Assembly (NCBI RefSeq): GCF_000424445.1
Contig: NZ_AUJX01000015.1
Span: 19,618 to 83,617, forward strand
DNA from: Oribacterium sp. NK2B42
GTDB lineage: Bacteria; Bacillota; Clostridia; Lachnospirales; Lachnospiraceae
Length of the DNA: 64,000 bases
Direction of reading: 5' to 3'
The notes beneath the pieces are model-generated. The model was not told the DNA's origin. It did not search any database and saw nothing but the letters and a program-made list of their open reading frames with translations. This document shows positions 1-8,788 of the stretch, piece after piece (the first letter of the stretch is position 1; the number at the start of each line of letters is the position of its first letter). The position numbers and the translations under genes are program-made.

Positions 1-113
1 AGGTTGAAATCTGTTGATCTTGCTTCAACAAGACGGCCGACTTCAACGAAGCTGAACTCATCGAGCAGTGACTGAATTCTTGTCAGAGCTGATGATGTTG
101 ACTGATTATCCAT
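1..113 (-). CDS. Carboxyltransferase-domain protein, N-terminal fragment (cut by window edge)
   Basis: About 37 codons are visible, starting at the ATG at 111-113 after a GGAGGA ribosome site at 121-126. The peptide contains IQSLLDEFSFVEVGRLV and ends in ARSTDFNL, which matches my recollection of the N-terminus of acyl-CoA carboxylase carboxyltransferase (propionyl/methylmalonyl type) proteins of Lachnospiraceae. Those enzymes move a carboxyl group between biotin and an acyl-CoA. No catalytic region is inside the window, so the assignment rests on the N-terminal pattern only. A good promoter lies at 176-204, so the gene starts its own transcript. Confidence 0.6.
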   Translation of the reverse strand, partial: MDNQSTSSALTRIQSLLDEFSFVEVGRLVEARSTDFN

Positions 114-175
114 GTTTTATCCTCCATTTCATATATAAACAAAGGGCATAATACACCCCGGTTTATGTCTCATAT

Positions 176-204
176 ATTGTAATCTATAGATATGCAATAT
201 TCAA
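176..204 (-). promoter_or_regulatory. Sigma-A-type promoter for the carboxyltransferase gene
   Basis: On the minus strand TTGAAT (199-204), a 17-base spacer, then TACAAT (176-181). It lies about 65 bases before the ATG at 113. Confidence 0.6.
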
Positions 205-211
205 CATGATT

Positions 212-1603
212 TTAAGTTATAAACCTCAGCCCTTTCGGATAGTGGTTTTTTATTTGATTATTGACGAGCTTTCCGAGGCCGAGAGCTATGCCGTCACAGG
301 TTACTATAACCCATCCCTTCCCTGAAACTCCCTCCGGAGCCGGAATCTGAAGTCCCTTCAGGTACTGTTCTGTTTCGGGTGCATCTGAGCTGTAGTCTGA
401 GACAGATAATTCATAGTTATTCAATTCTTCGGGATCGTTAAGATTGATGGCGTGAGTCAGGGCATGCTCGGGCTCAATGCGTTTCCCGAGGTCTGAGGCT
501 TTAAGGATTCCGGTTCGGAATGTTTTAAGTCCTTTCAGATTAGGCGTAAAGGGTGGGATCAGATAGATCTGGTCTTTCAGCTTTACTTCCTTATAGTTCA
601 TAGCGGAGATGCTGCTGCCCGGAATAAAGGCAGATGCATCATCCGATGCTGCAGCGCTTTCAAAAGGGTCTTTTCCTGCTTTTCTGAAAACGGCAATGTA
701 GTGCCCTTCTCCTTTTTCAAGGTGGGGCCATACGCGTTTTTCGAAAATAAGCTCCATATCTTCATGCTCTTTAAGGATGAAATCTCTGATATCCTCATCC
801 TCTTCTTTTTCAAAGGTACAGGTTGAATAACATATCTTCCCTCCGGCAGAGAGCATCCTGTAAGCATTGGAAACAATATCCTTCTGACGCTCGGCACAAA
901 GCCTGACATTTTCCGGAGACCATTCATTTACTGCAGTTTCATCTTTTCTGAACATGCCCTCTCCTGAACATGGAGCATCAACGATGATCCTGGTGAAATA
1001 TTCCGGGAAATGACCGGCAAGCTTTCCTGTGTCTTCGTTTGTTACAGCCGCATTTGTTATGCCCATTCGCTCAATGTTTGAACTCAGAGTTCTGGCCCTT
1101 AAGGCTACATAATCATTTGATAAAAGAAATCCCCCGTGTTCGGGTGAAAGCATATCCGCTGCCTGGGTTGATTTCCCGCCGGGACTTGCACAAAGATCGG
1201 CGACTCTGTCGAAGGGGCGGATATCGAGATGTGCTACTGCCTGCATGGCTTCTGTGCCCTGAATGTAATATAAGCCGGCTTCATGATAAGGATGCTTTCC
1301 CGGACGGATACCTTTTTGAAGAAGATATTCCTCGTTCATATAGAATTCACGGTAATATTTTTTTCCTTTGTGGATGATGTAACTGGCGTCTTTCAGGGGT
1401 TCCAGCTTCCATTCCTCCACAAGACTATCATAAGTGATCCTGGTTGATGAACAGGAGCTCTCATTGGCTATGAGCTTTTTCAGGTTTAGACGAAGTCCCC
1501 GGACCGGAGGAGCATCGTAGCTTCGGATGAAAGCCTCATACTGGTCAGTTTCAGGAAGCAACTGCTTCATTCTGTTTAAATAATCCTGTGGTAATGTAAT
1601 CAT
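212..1603 (-). CDS. rsmF: 16S rRNA m5C methyltransferase, RsmF/NOL1-NOP2-Sun family
   Basis: A SAM-dependent RNA cytosine-C5 methyltransferase that probably modifies 16S rRNA in the assembling ribosome. Visible motifs are the SAM-binding loop DLCASPGGKSTQAA, DAPCSGEGMFRKD and the catalytic-cysteine motif CYSTCTF. The C-terminal ~130 residues, ending NHYPKGLRF, fit the PUA-like extension of RsmF-type enzymes. The open frame extends upstream to 1669, but I chose the ATG at 1603 (MITLPQDYL; 463 aa) because it is preceded by a GGGGTG motif and the extra residues overlap the terminator of the upstream gene. The second Sun-family gene in this window, at 33759, is RsmB and is a different subfamily. 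The exact target base is inferred from the family. Confidence 0.85.
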   Translation of the reverse strand: MITLPQDYLNRMKQLLPETDQYEAFIRSYDAPPVRGLRLNLKKLIANESSCSSTRITYDSLVEEWKLEPLKDASYIIHKGKKYYREFYMNEEYLLQKGIRPGKHPYHEAGLYYIQGTEAMQAVAHLDIRPFDRVADLCASPGGKSTQAADMLSPEHGGFLLSNDYVALRARTLSSNIERMGITNAAVTNEDTGKLAGHFPEYFTRIIVDAPCSGEGMFRKDETAVNEWSPENVRLCAERQKDIVSNAYRMLSAGGKICYSTCTFEKEEDEDIRDFILKEHEDMELIFEKRVWPHLEKGEGHYIAVFRKAGKDPFESAAASDDASAFIPGSSISAMNYKEVKLKDQIYLIPPFTPNLKGLKTFRTGILKASDLGKRIEPEHALTHAINLNDPEELNNYELSVSDYSSDAPETEQYLKGLQIPAPEGVSGKGWVIVTCDGIALGLGKLVNNQIKNHYPKGLRFIT

Positions 1604-1622
1604 ATGCACCCCATTATATATA

Positions 1623-1653
1623 GAAAAAACGGTACACCCTGAGTGCACCGTTT
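1623..1653 (-). terminator. Rho-independent terminator after the DUF6465 gene
   Basis: Stem 1628-1637 / 1643-1652 with one mismatch, followed on the minus strand by a T-run (1623-1629). It lies just downstream of the stop at 1677. Confidence 0.7.
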
Positions 1654-1676
1654 CATGCTGATAAAACAAACAATAA

Positions 1677-2126
1677 TTAAAGGTCGATTCTGTAATCAGA
1701 ACTTCCTACGCCGTCAATTGTGTAATATGCGGCAGATTCTGCAACATTAACATACACATCTACAGACTGTACGTCAGTCTTGATGGCCTTGGCAGCAGCG
1801 ATGGCATCGTCCTGGAGCTTGGAAGGCTCATAATCTCTGCCATTGATCTGTAATGTGATATATGTTGATACCTCGGCTTTTGCTGCATCAGCAGGCTTCT
1901 TTTCTGCAGGCTTCTTTGCAGTAACCTTGGTCTCAGCCTTGGTTTCGATTTTTTTAGCCTCAGGCTTCTCTGCAGCTTCCTTCTTTTCTGCAGCCTTTGC
2001 GGTTTCGGTTTTTGCAGCAGGTTTCTTTGCTGTTTCCTTTACTGTTGCAGCAGCCTTCTTGATCTCAGCGAAGGATTCCTTGAGTGCCTCATCCTTTGTG
2101 GCTGTCGCCTTTGAATTATTCTCCAT
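1677..2126 (-). CDS. DUF6465-type protein with Ala/Lys-rich N-terminal half
   Basis: A 149-aa protein of unknown function. Residues ~1-85 are a low-complexity Ala/Lys/Glu/Thr tail with repeated KKPA, KETAKK and AEKK motifs. The C-terminal ~65 residues (YITLQINGRDYEPSKL onward, ending SSDYRIDL) look like a compact folded domain. Architecture and C-terminal pattern recall DUF6465 proteins of Lachnospiraceae; this is from memory, not a search. The frame stays open to 2441, but the ATG at 2126 has GGGGAGATAAAGGT in front of it and the promoter at 2205-2233 would lie inside a longer ORF. The tail resembles histone-H1-like or PhaF-like nucleic-acid-binding tails, but no binding activity can be claimed. 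Confidence 0.7.
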   Translation of the reverse strand: MENNSKATATKDEALKESFAEIKKAAATVKETAKKPAAKTETAKAAEKKEAAEKPEAKKIETKAETKVTAKKPAEKKPADAAKAEVSTYITLQINGRDYEPSKLQDDAIAAAKAIKTDVQSVDVYVNVAESAAYYTIDGVGSSDYRIDL

Positions 2127-2204
2127 ACCTTTATCTCCCCGTTTTTTAGAATTCGAATAATACATTTTTCTTGGAAAAATCGTATGATTCCGTGTTTCCT
2201 TAGC

Positions 2205-2233
2205 ATTATATTTCTGTGATTTCGCTTTGTCAA
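2205..2233 (-). promoter_or_regulatory. Perfect-consensus sigma-A promoter for the DUF6465 gene
   Basis: TTGACA (2228-2233), a 17-base spacer and TATAAT (2205-2210) on the minus strand, overlapping the 3' end of the upstream polymerase gene. It implies strong, independent transcription of the small gene. Confidence 0.85.
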
Positions 2234-3543
2234 TAAAAGCGGTCTGAAATGTGGTAAGCCATATAAAACAAAACACTGAACCCAAGGTAAAACCAGGTAG
2301 CCGGATTTGAGAACCAGGTTGTAAAGAAAGAAAAAGAAAAATAAAAAGCAAGCTCAGCATATATGAGTCTTGAAAACGGATTAACATCTTTGTTATGCAC
2401 ATAAAGGATAATGCCGGTAACCAGCCCCAGGATGATTGCAAAAATAATCACACCTGCGATCCCGAAATCGTACCAGGCATCATAAAGCAGAGTTACGGTT
2501 GTGAGCTCCTCTTTATTGGTGAATAAGGGAAATGCCATGCCGAGGGACGGAAAAAGGAATTTGAGTCCGGTCAGAGTGATCACCGGATACAGCATTTTAA
2601 GACCACATGAATGTAAGCTGAGCTCCTGAGTCATTACATTAAAATTGTCATAGTTGTTGGCTATATACATGTAGGGCTGGGTTATAAAGATCGGAGTTTG
2701 TGGATCCTTCATTTCGAATATCCCATTAAGATACTCCACGGAATGTGCCCTTTCTATGGTGATGATCACATATACGAGTATAAGCAATATGCCAAGTATA
2801 AGAATTTGCCAAAGCTTGTATTTCTTTCCGGAAACCGTTGTGACAAAAATGGCAAGGATCGCCGCAAACATAAACTGAAATCTCGAGACCAGAAGAACAC
2901 AAAGGATCAATGGGGCGAAAAGACCTATGCCTGATATTATATCCGGAAGTAATGACAGCTTGTGCCTTTGGTCGATATAAAGCATCGTTACGCCCGGAAT
3001 CAAAATAGCCAGAGTTGTAAAATAATGAATCCCTTTCAGATGGAAATAACTGTAGGCGTGTGGAGTGTCAACCGTAAACAGCGGAATAAATTGTAGTTTC
3101 CAGGCTTCGAAAAAGAAGCAGACCCAGGATAAAAATGTCACAGACAGTATAACAACTTTAAATATGAAGAGTTTACTTTTCTTTGAATCAGTTAATGAGC
3201 TGATTTTGATAAAATGCTTTTGATTAAGCAACTGCTCCGCGTATTTTGATGTGAAATAAAAAATCAGGTAAAAAATATAAAATGATCCCCAGGTGGAAAG
3301 TGTCCAGTCTGTAGACAGATTACTTAATTGAAGACGGGCAATGCCCTCGCCTCCCAGAAGCCCCAAAGCCATAAGGCCTCTAAGATTCAGAAGCTCTTTT
3401 GAAATCTGTTTTTCTTTTAGATAAATAAATACAGCGATACCTATAAGACAAGCTGCAGATAGAGCGGATAAACCCGCTCTACCTGTAATGAAGCTCAGTA
3501 TATAGGCTGCTGTATATATGATAAGTATTTTAATGTCTTCCAT
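2230..3543 (-). CDS. Multi-pass membrane protein, O-antigen/oligosaccharide repeat-unit polymerase-like
   Basis: A 437-aa integral membrane protein with roughly ten or more hydrophobic segments. The C-terminal region YDAWYDFGIAGVIIFAIILG matches the WYDFG-type pattern common in Wzy-like oligosaccharide repeat-unit polymerases, which join polysaccharide units on the outer face of the membrane. No glycosyltransferase, flippase or other capsule gene is nearby; the upstream neighbours are cdaR and cdaA. The ORF could open at a TTG (3549), but the ATG at 3543, a few bases after the cdaR stop (3546-3548), is the simpler choice. Function is inferred from topology and one motif, so polymerase-like is as far as I would go. 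Confidence 0.6.
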   Translation of the reverse strand: MEDIKILIIYTAAYILSFITGRAGLSALSAACLIGIAVFIYLKEKQISKELLNLRGLMALGLLGGEGIARLQLSNLSTDWTLSTWGSFYIFYLIFYFTSKYAEQLLNQKHFIKISSLTDSKKSKLFIFKVVILSVTFLSWVCFFFEAWKLQFIPLFTVDTPHAYSYFHLKGIHYFTTLAILIPGVTMLYIDQRHKLSLLPDIISGIGLFAPLILCVLLVSRFQFMFAAILAIFVTTVSGKKYKLWQILILGILLILVYVIITIERAHSVEYLNGIFEMKDPQTPIFITQPYMYIANNYDNFNVMTQELSLHSCGLKMLYPVITLTGLKFLFPSLGMAFPLFTNKEELTTVTLLYDAWYDFGIAGVIIFAIILGLVTGIILYVHNKDVNPFSRLIYAELAFYFSFSFFTTWFSNPATWFYLGFSVLFYMAYHISDRFY

Positions 3544-3545
3544 AA

Positions 3546-4790
3546 TCAATTATGTGAGGTTTCTTCTACAGTTTCTACAGGGGATTGTTCGGTTTCTCCG
3601 GACGAATCGTTTTCTTCCGGTTTTGTTTCCCCATCGTGAACTTCTCTTCCGCTTTCTGTGACATTGGAAGATGGCTCAGACGAATCAACAGATTCGGATT
3701 CGCTATGTTCGGAAGAAGCTTCTGTCTGGTGTGGAAGCGTCTCGGATTCAGGAAGCGAAGGTGTCGGATTATCCGGATTTGCCTGGCCCGGAGAAGGGGC
3801 GGGTGCCGGATTTCCGTGATTATCTTTAATATCAGGAAGCTTCTCTATACGTACAAGAACATTGATCTGAGGATCCTGGTCTTTCGCCAGCTCGACACCT
3901 GCGGGAAGGATCTGTGACAAGTCATAGGTTACTGACACACTATCCCGTGCTTCGTTAATGTTTATCTCCGGCAACTGGAAAACAGTCATGGAATCGATCA
4001 CTCCGGGTAATGAAGACAAAGCTACACTATCGGGAGATACCGTGGTTGATTCATACTGATATCCTGCAGCAGGAGTTCCTGTTACGGATGAAAGAAGGTT
4101 TATATTTTTTTCTTTATGTACTGTAACAGAGTAATCTATATTATCTTCGTTACTGGTCACACCCTGAAGATTGGTCAGCTTGTTACCGTTGGCATCATAA
4201 TATACAAGCTGGGCTATACCTTCCTGGTTCGAGGATATGCCCGTCACATCTATTTCTATACCAACTGCAGATATTCGACCGATCTCGGACTCCTTGCCGG
4301 TTATATATACCGATTCCGGACTGGAAGCGACATTTACTACGCGATATCCGGATTTGGGATCGCCGGTAGTGGCATATTTGATGTCAAATTTCTTTTTCTG
4401 TATGTTTTCCAGGGTTATCTTTACAACAGAAGGACGTATCTGAATGTTGTCTATTATTGATTCCTTGCCATTGAGAACTTCGTAGTAAACGGGTACGGAA
4501 CCGGTTATGCTGTAATCCGACAGACTTATATAGGCACGGAAATCCGAGCTTGAGATGGATGACCGCATATCTGTTCTTACATTATAAGAAACAGTTACAC
4601 TTGTCCTGTCAGCAACCCAGGTTTTAGCATCAGAATCAAAAGCATTCTGGTTTAATACTTCTAAAGTTACGGTTCTGGAGTCGCTGATTTCAGGCTTGGA
4701 AACATTTACAACCAAAACCCATATAATAAATGCAAGAAAGAGGCTTAATGCTTTAAGAGAAAAGTTTTCGGTGAAAAAACGTCTGATCAT
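3546..4790 (-). CDS. cdaR: CdaR/YbbR-domain regulator of CdaA
   Basis: 414 aa. One N-terminal membrane helix (about residues 12-30, ALSLFLAFIIWVLVVNVS) is followed by several tandem YbbR domains on the outer face, with recurring motifs such as VYYEVLNGKES, SPESVYITG and SPDSVALS. The last ~90 residues are a Pro/Ser/Glu-rich low-complexity tail, probably disordered and reaching into the cell wall. In Bacillus, Listeria and Staphylococcus CdaR binds the membrane diadenylate cyclase CdaA and modulates c-di-AMP production. The start codon overlaps the cdaA stop by four bases (ATGA), indicating translational coupling. The usual third gene, glmM, does not follow here. Confidence 0.9.
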   Translation of the reverse strand: MIRRFFTENFSLKALSLFLAFIIWVLVVNVSKPEISDSRTVTLEVLNQNAFDSDAKTWVADRTSVTVSYNVRTDMRSSISSSDFRAYISLSDYSITGSVPVYYEVLNGKESIIDNIQIRPSVVKITLENIQKKKFDIKYATTGDPKSGYRVVNVASSPESVYITGKESEIGRISAVGIEIDVTGISSNQEGIAQLVYYDANGNKLTNLQGVTSNEDNIDYSVTVHKEKNINLLSSVTGTPAAGYQYESTTVSPDSVALSSLPGVIDSMTVFQLPEININEARDSVSVTYDLSQILPAGVELAKDQDPQINVLVRIEKLPDIKDNHGNPAPAPSPGQANPDNPTPSLPESETLPHQTEASSEHSESESVDSSEPSSNVTESGREVHDGETKPEENDSSGETEQSPVETVEETSHN

Positions 4791-5647
4791 AGCTTATGCT
4801 CCTTTCTTGAATTGCGGAAGAAAGGAAAACGATTTGAAGCCGTATCGTTACCGGATTCATCCTTTTGTACAGGCAGCATCGCTCTCAGAGCCTCTGCATC
4901 ATTTGCGCGTTTTAAAACACCGTTAACGGCTACCGAAACACGACCGGTTTCTTCTGAGACCACAACAGTTATGGCATCCGAAGATTCGGATATGCCCAGT
5001 GCAGCTCTGTGTCTGGTGCCGTAATCCTTTGAAATTTCTGTTTCTGACAAAGGCAGGTAACAGGTTGCGGATATTATCCTGTCGCCCACAACAACTACAG
5101 CGCCATCGTGCAGTGGTGTGTTCTTTTCAAAAATATTGATAAGCAGTGCAGCCGTGACAAGACCGTTGATGCGTATACCGGTAGCGGCTATTTCATTTAA
5201 AGGCTGTTTCTGCTGGATAACAATAAGTGCACCGGTTTTCTTTTTTGCCATTTCAAAAGTAGCAACGATGATTTCGTTTATGGTATTTATGCCGGAATCT
5301 TCAATGTTGCTTCCGGGAAATAAGCTTGTGAAAAAGTTGCGGGTTCCCAGCTGCTCAAGTGCTTTTCTGAGCTCGGGCTGAAAGATTACAACAGCGGCAA
5401 TGATAAATACAGTGGAGATCCTCTCAATCAACCACATTATGGTTGAAAGCTGCATCGCCCATGCGATAACGATGAAGGCACCTATTACAGCAAGGCCCTT
5501 TAAAAGTGCAAAGGCACGGGTGTTCTTGATCCAAAGCAGGAACTCGTAGACTATGACTGCAAGGATCACAATCTCGACTATATTGGGCAGATAAAATGGT
5601 GGAAGCAGACTAAACCAGCTTCTCAGTTTTGGAAAAATATCTGGCAT
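4787..5647 (-). CDS. cdaA: Membrane diadenylate cyclase CdaA
   Basis: Makes cyclic di-AMP from two ATP at the membrane. About three hydrophobic helices occupy residues 20-90, followed by the DAC domain with the DGA motif (about residues 181-183, context HDGAVVVVGD) and RHR (about 212-214, context TRHRAALG), both needed for nucleotide binding and catalysis. I place the start at the ATG at 5647 (MPDIFPKL, 286 aa). A TTG one codon upstream is possible. The preceding membrane-protein stop overlaps this start region. c-di-AMP controls potassium uptake, osmolyte transport and wall homeostasis in Firmicutes. Confidence 0.95.
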   Translation of the reverse strand: MPDIFPKLRSWFSLLPPFYLPNIVEIVILAVIVYEFLLWIKNTRAFALLKGLAVIGAFIVIAWAMQLSTIMWLIERISTVFIIAAVVIFQPELRKALEQLGTRNFFTSLFPGSNIEDSGINTINEIIVATFEMAKKKTGALIVIQQKQPLNEIAATGIRINGLVTAALLINIFEKNTPLHDGAVVVVGDRIISATCYLPLSETEISKDYGTRHRAALGISESSDAITVVVSEETGRVSVAVNGVLKRANDAEALRAMLPVQKDESGNDTASNRFPFFRNSRKEHKL

Positions 5648-6552
5648 CAATTCTCATCCTCATCTAATGATTTTAATTTAGGGATAGCTTTTACATAGTA
5701 AATATAATCATCATCTTCAAAGCGAAGACGTTCTGTTCGTTGGTAATCAACTGCATGAAATGCAAATACATACAGCAGAGAAATCAGGCAGGAAACGATA
5801 AGTCCCGCCAAAATTCCAAATAATGAAAAATCCAATTCAAAATGCATATAACCGCAAACGGAAATAATGATAATAGATATGACGCCGGCGATAACCGCAA
5901 CTATCCAATTGGACTCAAAAGATATCTGACTTATGATAAACACTATTACAATGCAAAATGCAAAAGCAGCCATAGTGATAATGATCTCTTTATCTTTAAA
6001 CAGATTGCCAAACAATCCTGCGTATGCTGTTGCCATAGCCGTTATGTCGGTGCCGATGGCGATTTTTGACAGAGATGCATTAACAGAAATGTACTCTATC
6101 AGATAGTATAACATAACTCCGATGGATACGGGTACGGTTGACATAAGACCTAATGATAACCCGGCGATTATCGGAATTACATATGGGATGTGAATGTAGA
6201 AAAACAGTGGAACAAGCGCTATAAGGATAGCATTTCCTGCCCTGAAGGTGGATTGGATCAGAGCAGCCAGTAATAAGACTATGCCTGCAACCAGGAAAAT
6301 TTCCAGAGATCCAGCGTAAGCATTACCCAGGATAAGCATGCTGAAAAAAACAGGTATACAAGTCCACGGTAAAAAGGAACAAAGAATAGAAGCTGCTATA
6401 CAAATAAGCGGGTTTGAAAGCATGTCGCTGTAGCCTATATTGCTGTTCACTGTGAAAAAGCAGAGAAAGGCAGTAATGGCCTTGATCACAGGTAAGACCC
6501 AATAATCATTTTCGGTATAAAATTTTTGTAAAGACTCTCTCACTCTTATCAT
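5647..6552 (-). CDS. Polytopic membrane protein of unknown function, upstream of cdaA
   Basis: 301 aa with about nine or ten hydrophobic segments covering residues ~18-270 and a charged C-terminal tail (YYVKAIPKLKSLDEDEN). I recognise no catalytic motif. A hydrophilic break around residues 155-165 separates two blocks. Its stop overlaps the cdaA start and it follows two other membrane-associated genes in the same direction, so it is probably co-transcribed with the c-di-AMP genes. A role as membrane partner or transporter connected with c-di-AMP signalling is a guess from context only. Confidence 0.6.
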   Translation of the reverse strand: MIRVRESLQKFYTENDYWVLPVIKAITAFLCFFTVNSNIGYSDMLSNPLICIAASILCSFLPWTCIPVFFSMLILGNAYAGSLEIFLVAGIVLLLAALIQSTFRAGNAILIALVPLFFYIHIPYVIPIIAGLSLGLMSTVPVSIGVMLYYLIEYISVNASLSKIAIGTDITAMATAYAGLFGNLFKDKEIIITMAAFAFCIVIVFIISQISFESNWIVAVIAGVISIIIISVCGYMHFELDFSLFGILAGLIVSCLISLLYVFAFHAVDYQRTERLRFEDDDYIYYVKAIPKLKSLDEDEN

Positions 6553-6568
6553 TTGTATCTAAAGCCTT

Positions 6569-7258
6569 TCATTTATCTCTTTTTCGAATGTTCAGTACAT
6601 CTATGCCGTCGTCATCCATATCTTCATCAAGCCAACTGCCTTGGGACTCTCCCTTTTTGTTATAAGAGGAACTCTTACGGGGCGTATCAACGATGGGATC
6701 ATCGAGCCAGCCTCCTTCCGGATCTACGGATGTTCCGCCGTCTTTTACGAATGTATGAAACTGCGGGCGGACCGATTCCCAGGTATTGTGAACGTCATCG
6801 TATATTCGTATCCTTCCGCCGGTTTCCCTATAATATTCGGCTTCGTCTTTTGTTACATCTATGTAATCAAATTCGTTCTCCTGCATACGGAGCAGCTTGT
6901 CAAGCTTAGCTGTATAGAAAAGACTTTTGCGATGAGCATTATCATAGCTTAAGGAACAACGTATATAAGATCCGAGAATTATGATCACCATTCCGATAAG
7001 GTAAACATACAGGATTGTATGAAGTGAAGTCATGATAAACGGAATGTTAAGATGCAGCAGCACTTCTTCTATATTCACTATGGCAAGGATGATGCCTATA
7101 ACGATAAAACAGAGGGTGTAATAAATGGATGCAGTAAGGATCCCACGTGAAATATAATCACCTTTAAAATATTTACTTGTTTCTATGATCCCTTTTCCCT
7201 CTTTTTTCTCATATATGGATAACTGGACCATAAGGCGGATCTTTTCAACATTCAGCAT
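6569..7258 (-). CDS. Two-TM protein with charged cytoplasmic tail, unknown function
   Basis: 229 aa if started at the ATG at 7258, which has GAGG eight bases upstream; an in-frame TTG at 7273 lacks that spacing. Hydrophobic helices lie near residues 45-65 and 85-105. The C-terminal half is acidic and contains a duplicated motif, GGWLDDP and GSWLDEDMDDD, which may be a short binding peptide used twice. I recognise no family. It sits between the TPR protein and the polytopic protein in the cdaA operon, with only small gaps, so a shared envelope role is plausible but unproven. Confidence 0.6.
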   Translation of the reverse strand: MLNVEKIRLMVQLSIYEKKEGKGIIETSKYFKGDYISRGILTASIYYTLCFIVIGIILAIVNIEEVLLHLNIPFIMTSLHTILYVYLIGMVIIILGSYIRCSLSYDNAHRKSLFYTAKLDKLLRMQENEFDYIDVTKDEAEYYRETGGRIRIYDDVHNTWESVRPQFHTFVKDGGTSVDPEGGWLDDPIVDTPRKSSSYNKKGESQGSWLDEDMDDDGIDVLNIRKRDK

Positions 7259-7275
7259 CTGATTTATCCTCAATA

Positions 7276-8577
7276 TTAGTAGCCGCGAACTGTTCTTGAT
7301 CTTTCGGCATACGGTGAATCCGGGAAACTTCCGACTATTTTATCGAACAAGGCATTAGCTTCCTCGGTATGTCCCATGGACTGATATAATCTTGCAAGCA
7401 GGAAGAGATTTTCCGGCTCTTCACGTATGGTCACACTGAGCATGTAAAGTTCGGCAGCAGTCTCCTGCGAACCTGCGTTCCACTCAGCTGTAGCCTTATC
7501 GGCAAGCTCCTGGTAAACTGAGCTTTCCATGATATGTTTAATGTTCTGATATTGGGCGGCAAGATTTTCATCAACTATCTGAGACGCATCAAGACCTGTG
7601 AACAGCTGTGCTGCCAGGACAGAATCTCCCTTATCATAAGCTACAGAAATCTGGTTAAGAGCCTGATACTGCCCCATAAAAGATTCGTTGGCGTTTTGGA
7701 ACTGCTCTACCTGAAGCGCAGCTGATTCGTACTGCTTCTGAAGAGAATCATACTGACTTTTCAGATCACTGTACTCTCTGTTTGCACTGTCAAGCTTTTC
7801 GGTATAAGAGATGAGTTCCTGATTATTGCTTGCGTTAATGGCTTTTTCTTTTGCCGGTAATACAAGCAAGTTGAAGGCCAATAAAGCCAGCACCAAACCC
7901 ACAAGTATGTTTACAATGACCATCCATGGAGATAGTTCCTTTACCTCCTGAGGTATAAGAACATCATCATCAGTCATTTTACGATGTGAAAAAGCGTTTT
8001 TAAGTCTGTTTTGCTCGACTTCCTTTCGACCGGTTTTTTGCTTTACCTCATCCATAAGCACAAGTGCTTTTGGATTATTTCGGTCAATTTTTAAAACCTT
8101 GTATAAGCTTCTGCCGGCTTTGACCCAGTCTTCACGCTTCATATAAAGAAGAGCCAGAAGAATGTGAGCTTTTATATAGTTTGGACTATCCTGGATAACC
8201 TGGTTAAGCTGCATTATGGCCAGATCCTCATTGTTGTTCTGGGCATAGGATAAAGCCTGGTTGTAGCGTTTTACATTGTCTGAGCAAATACGGATAATGG
8301 CAGGTTTACGCTGGATTTCTTCAAGGTAATAATCTGCTCTGTTGTTTTCCGGAAGAAGGTTCATGCTGATGATCCATTGAACAAGAGCATCTGCTGTTTC
8401 ACCGCATTCGAAAAAAATAAGCCCCAAAAGGTTTCTGGCATCCTTCTGATATTTGTCAAATTGAAGGGATTTTTTCAGCAGTTCGGCCGCCCCGCTGAGA
8501 TCGCGTAATTTTGCGCGTTCCAGCGCGAGATTATAGTAGCAGTTGGAGATGCGTTCCAGGGTTAAATCATATTTCAT
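7276..8577 (-). CDS. Membrane-anchored tetratricopeptide-repeat protein
   Basis: 433 aa. N-terminal TPR-like helices (residues ~1-170, for example AAELLKKSLQFDKYQKDARN and AHILLALLYMKREDW) precede a single membrane helix at ~215-240 (WMVIVNILVGLVLALLAFNL). A coiled-coil stretch follows (~250-300, YSDLKSQYDSLQKQYESA), then a second TPR block to the C-terminus (ENLFLLARLYQSMGHTEEAN). This places one scaffold on each side of the membrane. TPR proteins bind partners rather than catalyse, and no substrate is evident. The start overlaps the stop of the 52-aa ORF upstream by the ATGA arrangement, so the two are translationally coupled. Confidence 0.75.
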   Translation of the reverse strand: MKYDLTLERISNCYYNLALERAKLRDLSGAAELLKKSLQFDKYQKDARNLLGLIFFECGETADALVQWIISMNLLPENNRADYYLEEIQRKPAIIRICSDNVKRYNQALSYAQNNNEDLAIMQLNQVIQDSPNYIKAHILLALLYMKREDWVKAGRSLYKVLKIDRNNPKALVLMDEVKQKTGRKEVEQNRLKNAFSHRKMTDDDVLIPQEVKELSPWMVIVNILVGLVLALLAFNLLVLPAKEKAINASNNQELISYTEKLDSANREYSDLKSQYDSLQKQYESAALQVEQFQNANESFMGQYQALNQISVAYDKGDSVLAAQLFTGLDASQIVDENLAAQYQNIKHIMESSVYQELADKATAEWNAGSQETAAELYMLSVTIREEPENLFLLARLYQSMGHTEEANALFDKIVGSFPDSPYAERSRTVRGY

Positions 8578-8732
8578 TTTTCGGAATCCTTCTTTGTCTT
8601 GATTGCATCCTCAATCAGCTTGGTCATGATATCGTTCATATCAGTGAGGTCAACTTTTACGATGGCGTCTTCTATCTGATCCACATCAAGGCTTGGTTTA
8701 AATCTTTGTATTTCACTTTCGTAATTAATCAT
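8574..8732 (-). CDS. Small 52-aa protein leading the TPR/cdaA operon
   Basis: A short ORF read directly from the sequence: it begins MINYESEIQRF, has a middle segment VDLTDMNDIMTKL and ends KTKKDSEK. It starts at the ATG at 8730-8732 after an AGAGAGAT motif, and its TGA overlaps the ATG of the TPR gene (ATGA), a classic coupled arrangement. The peptide is soluble and charged, likely helical, with no transmembrane segment. It lies about 65 bases downstream of the minus-strand promoter at 8803-8831, so it would be the first gene of the operon running to cdaR and beyond. Function unknown; it may pair with the TPR protein. Confidence 0.65.
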   Translation of the reverse strand: MINYESEIQRFKPSLDVDQIEDAIVKVDLTDMNDIMTKLIEDAIKTKKDSEK

Positions 8733-8788
8733 ATATATCTCTCTGTTTAAGCTTGATTTCAGCTTACGGTTGTATGATCATGCTGTTC

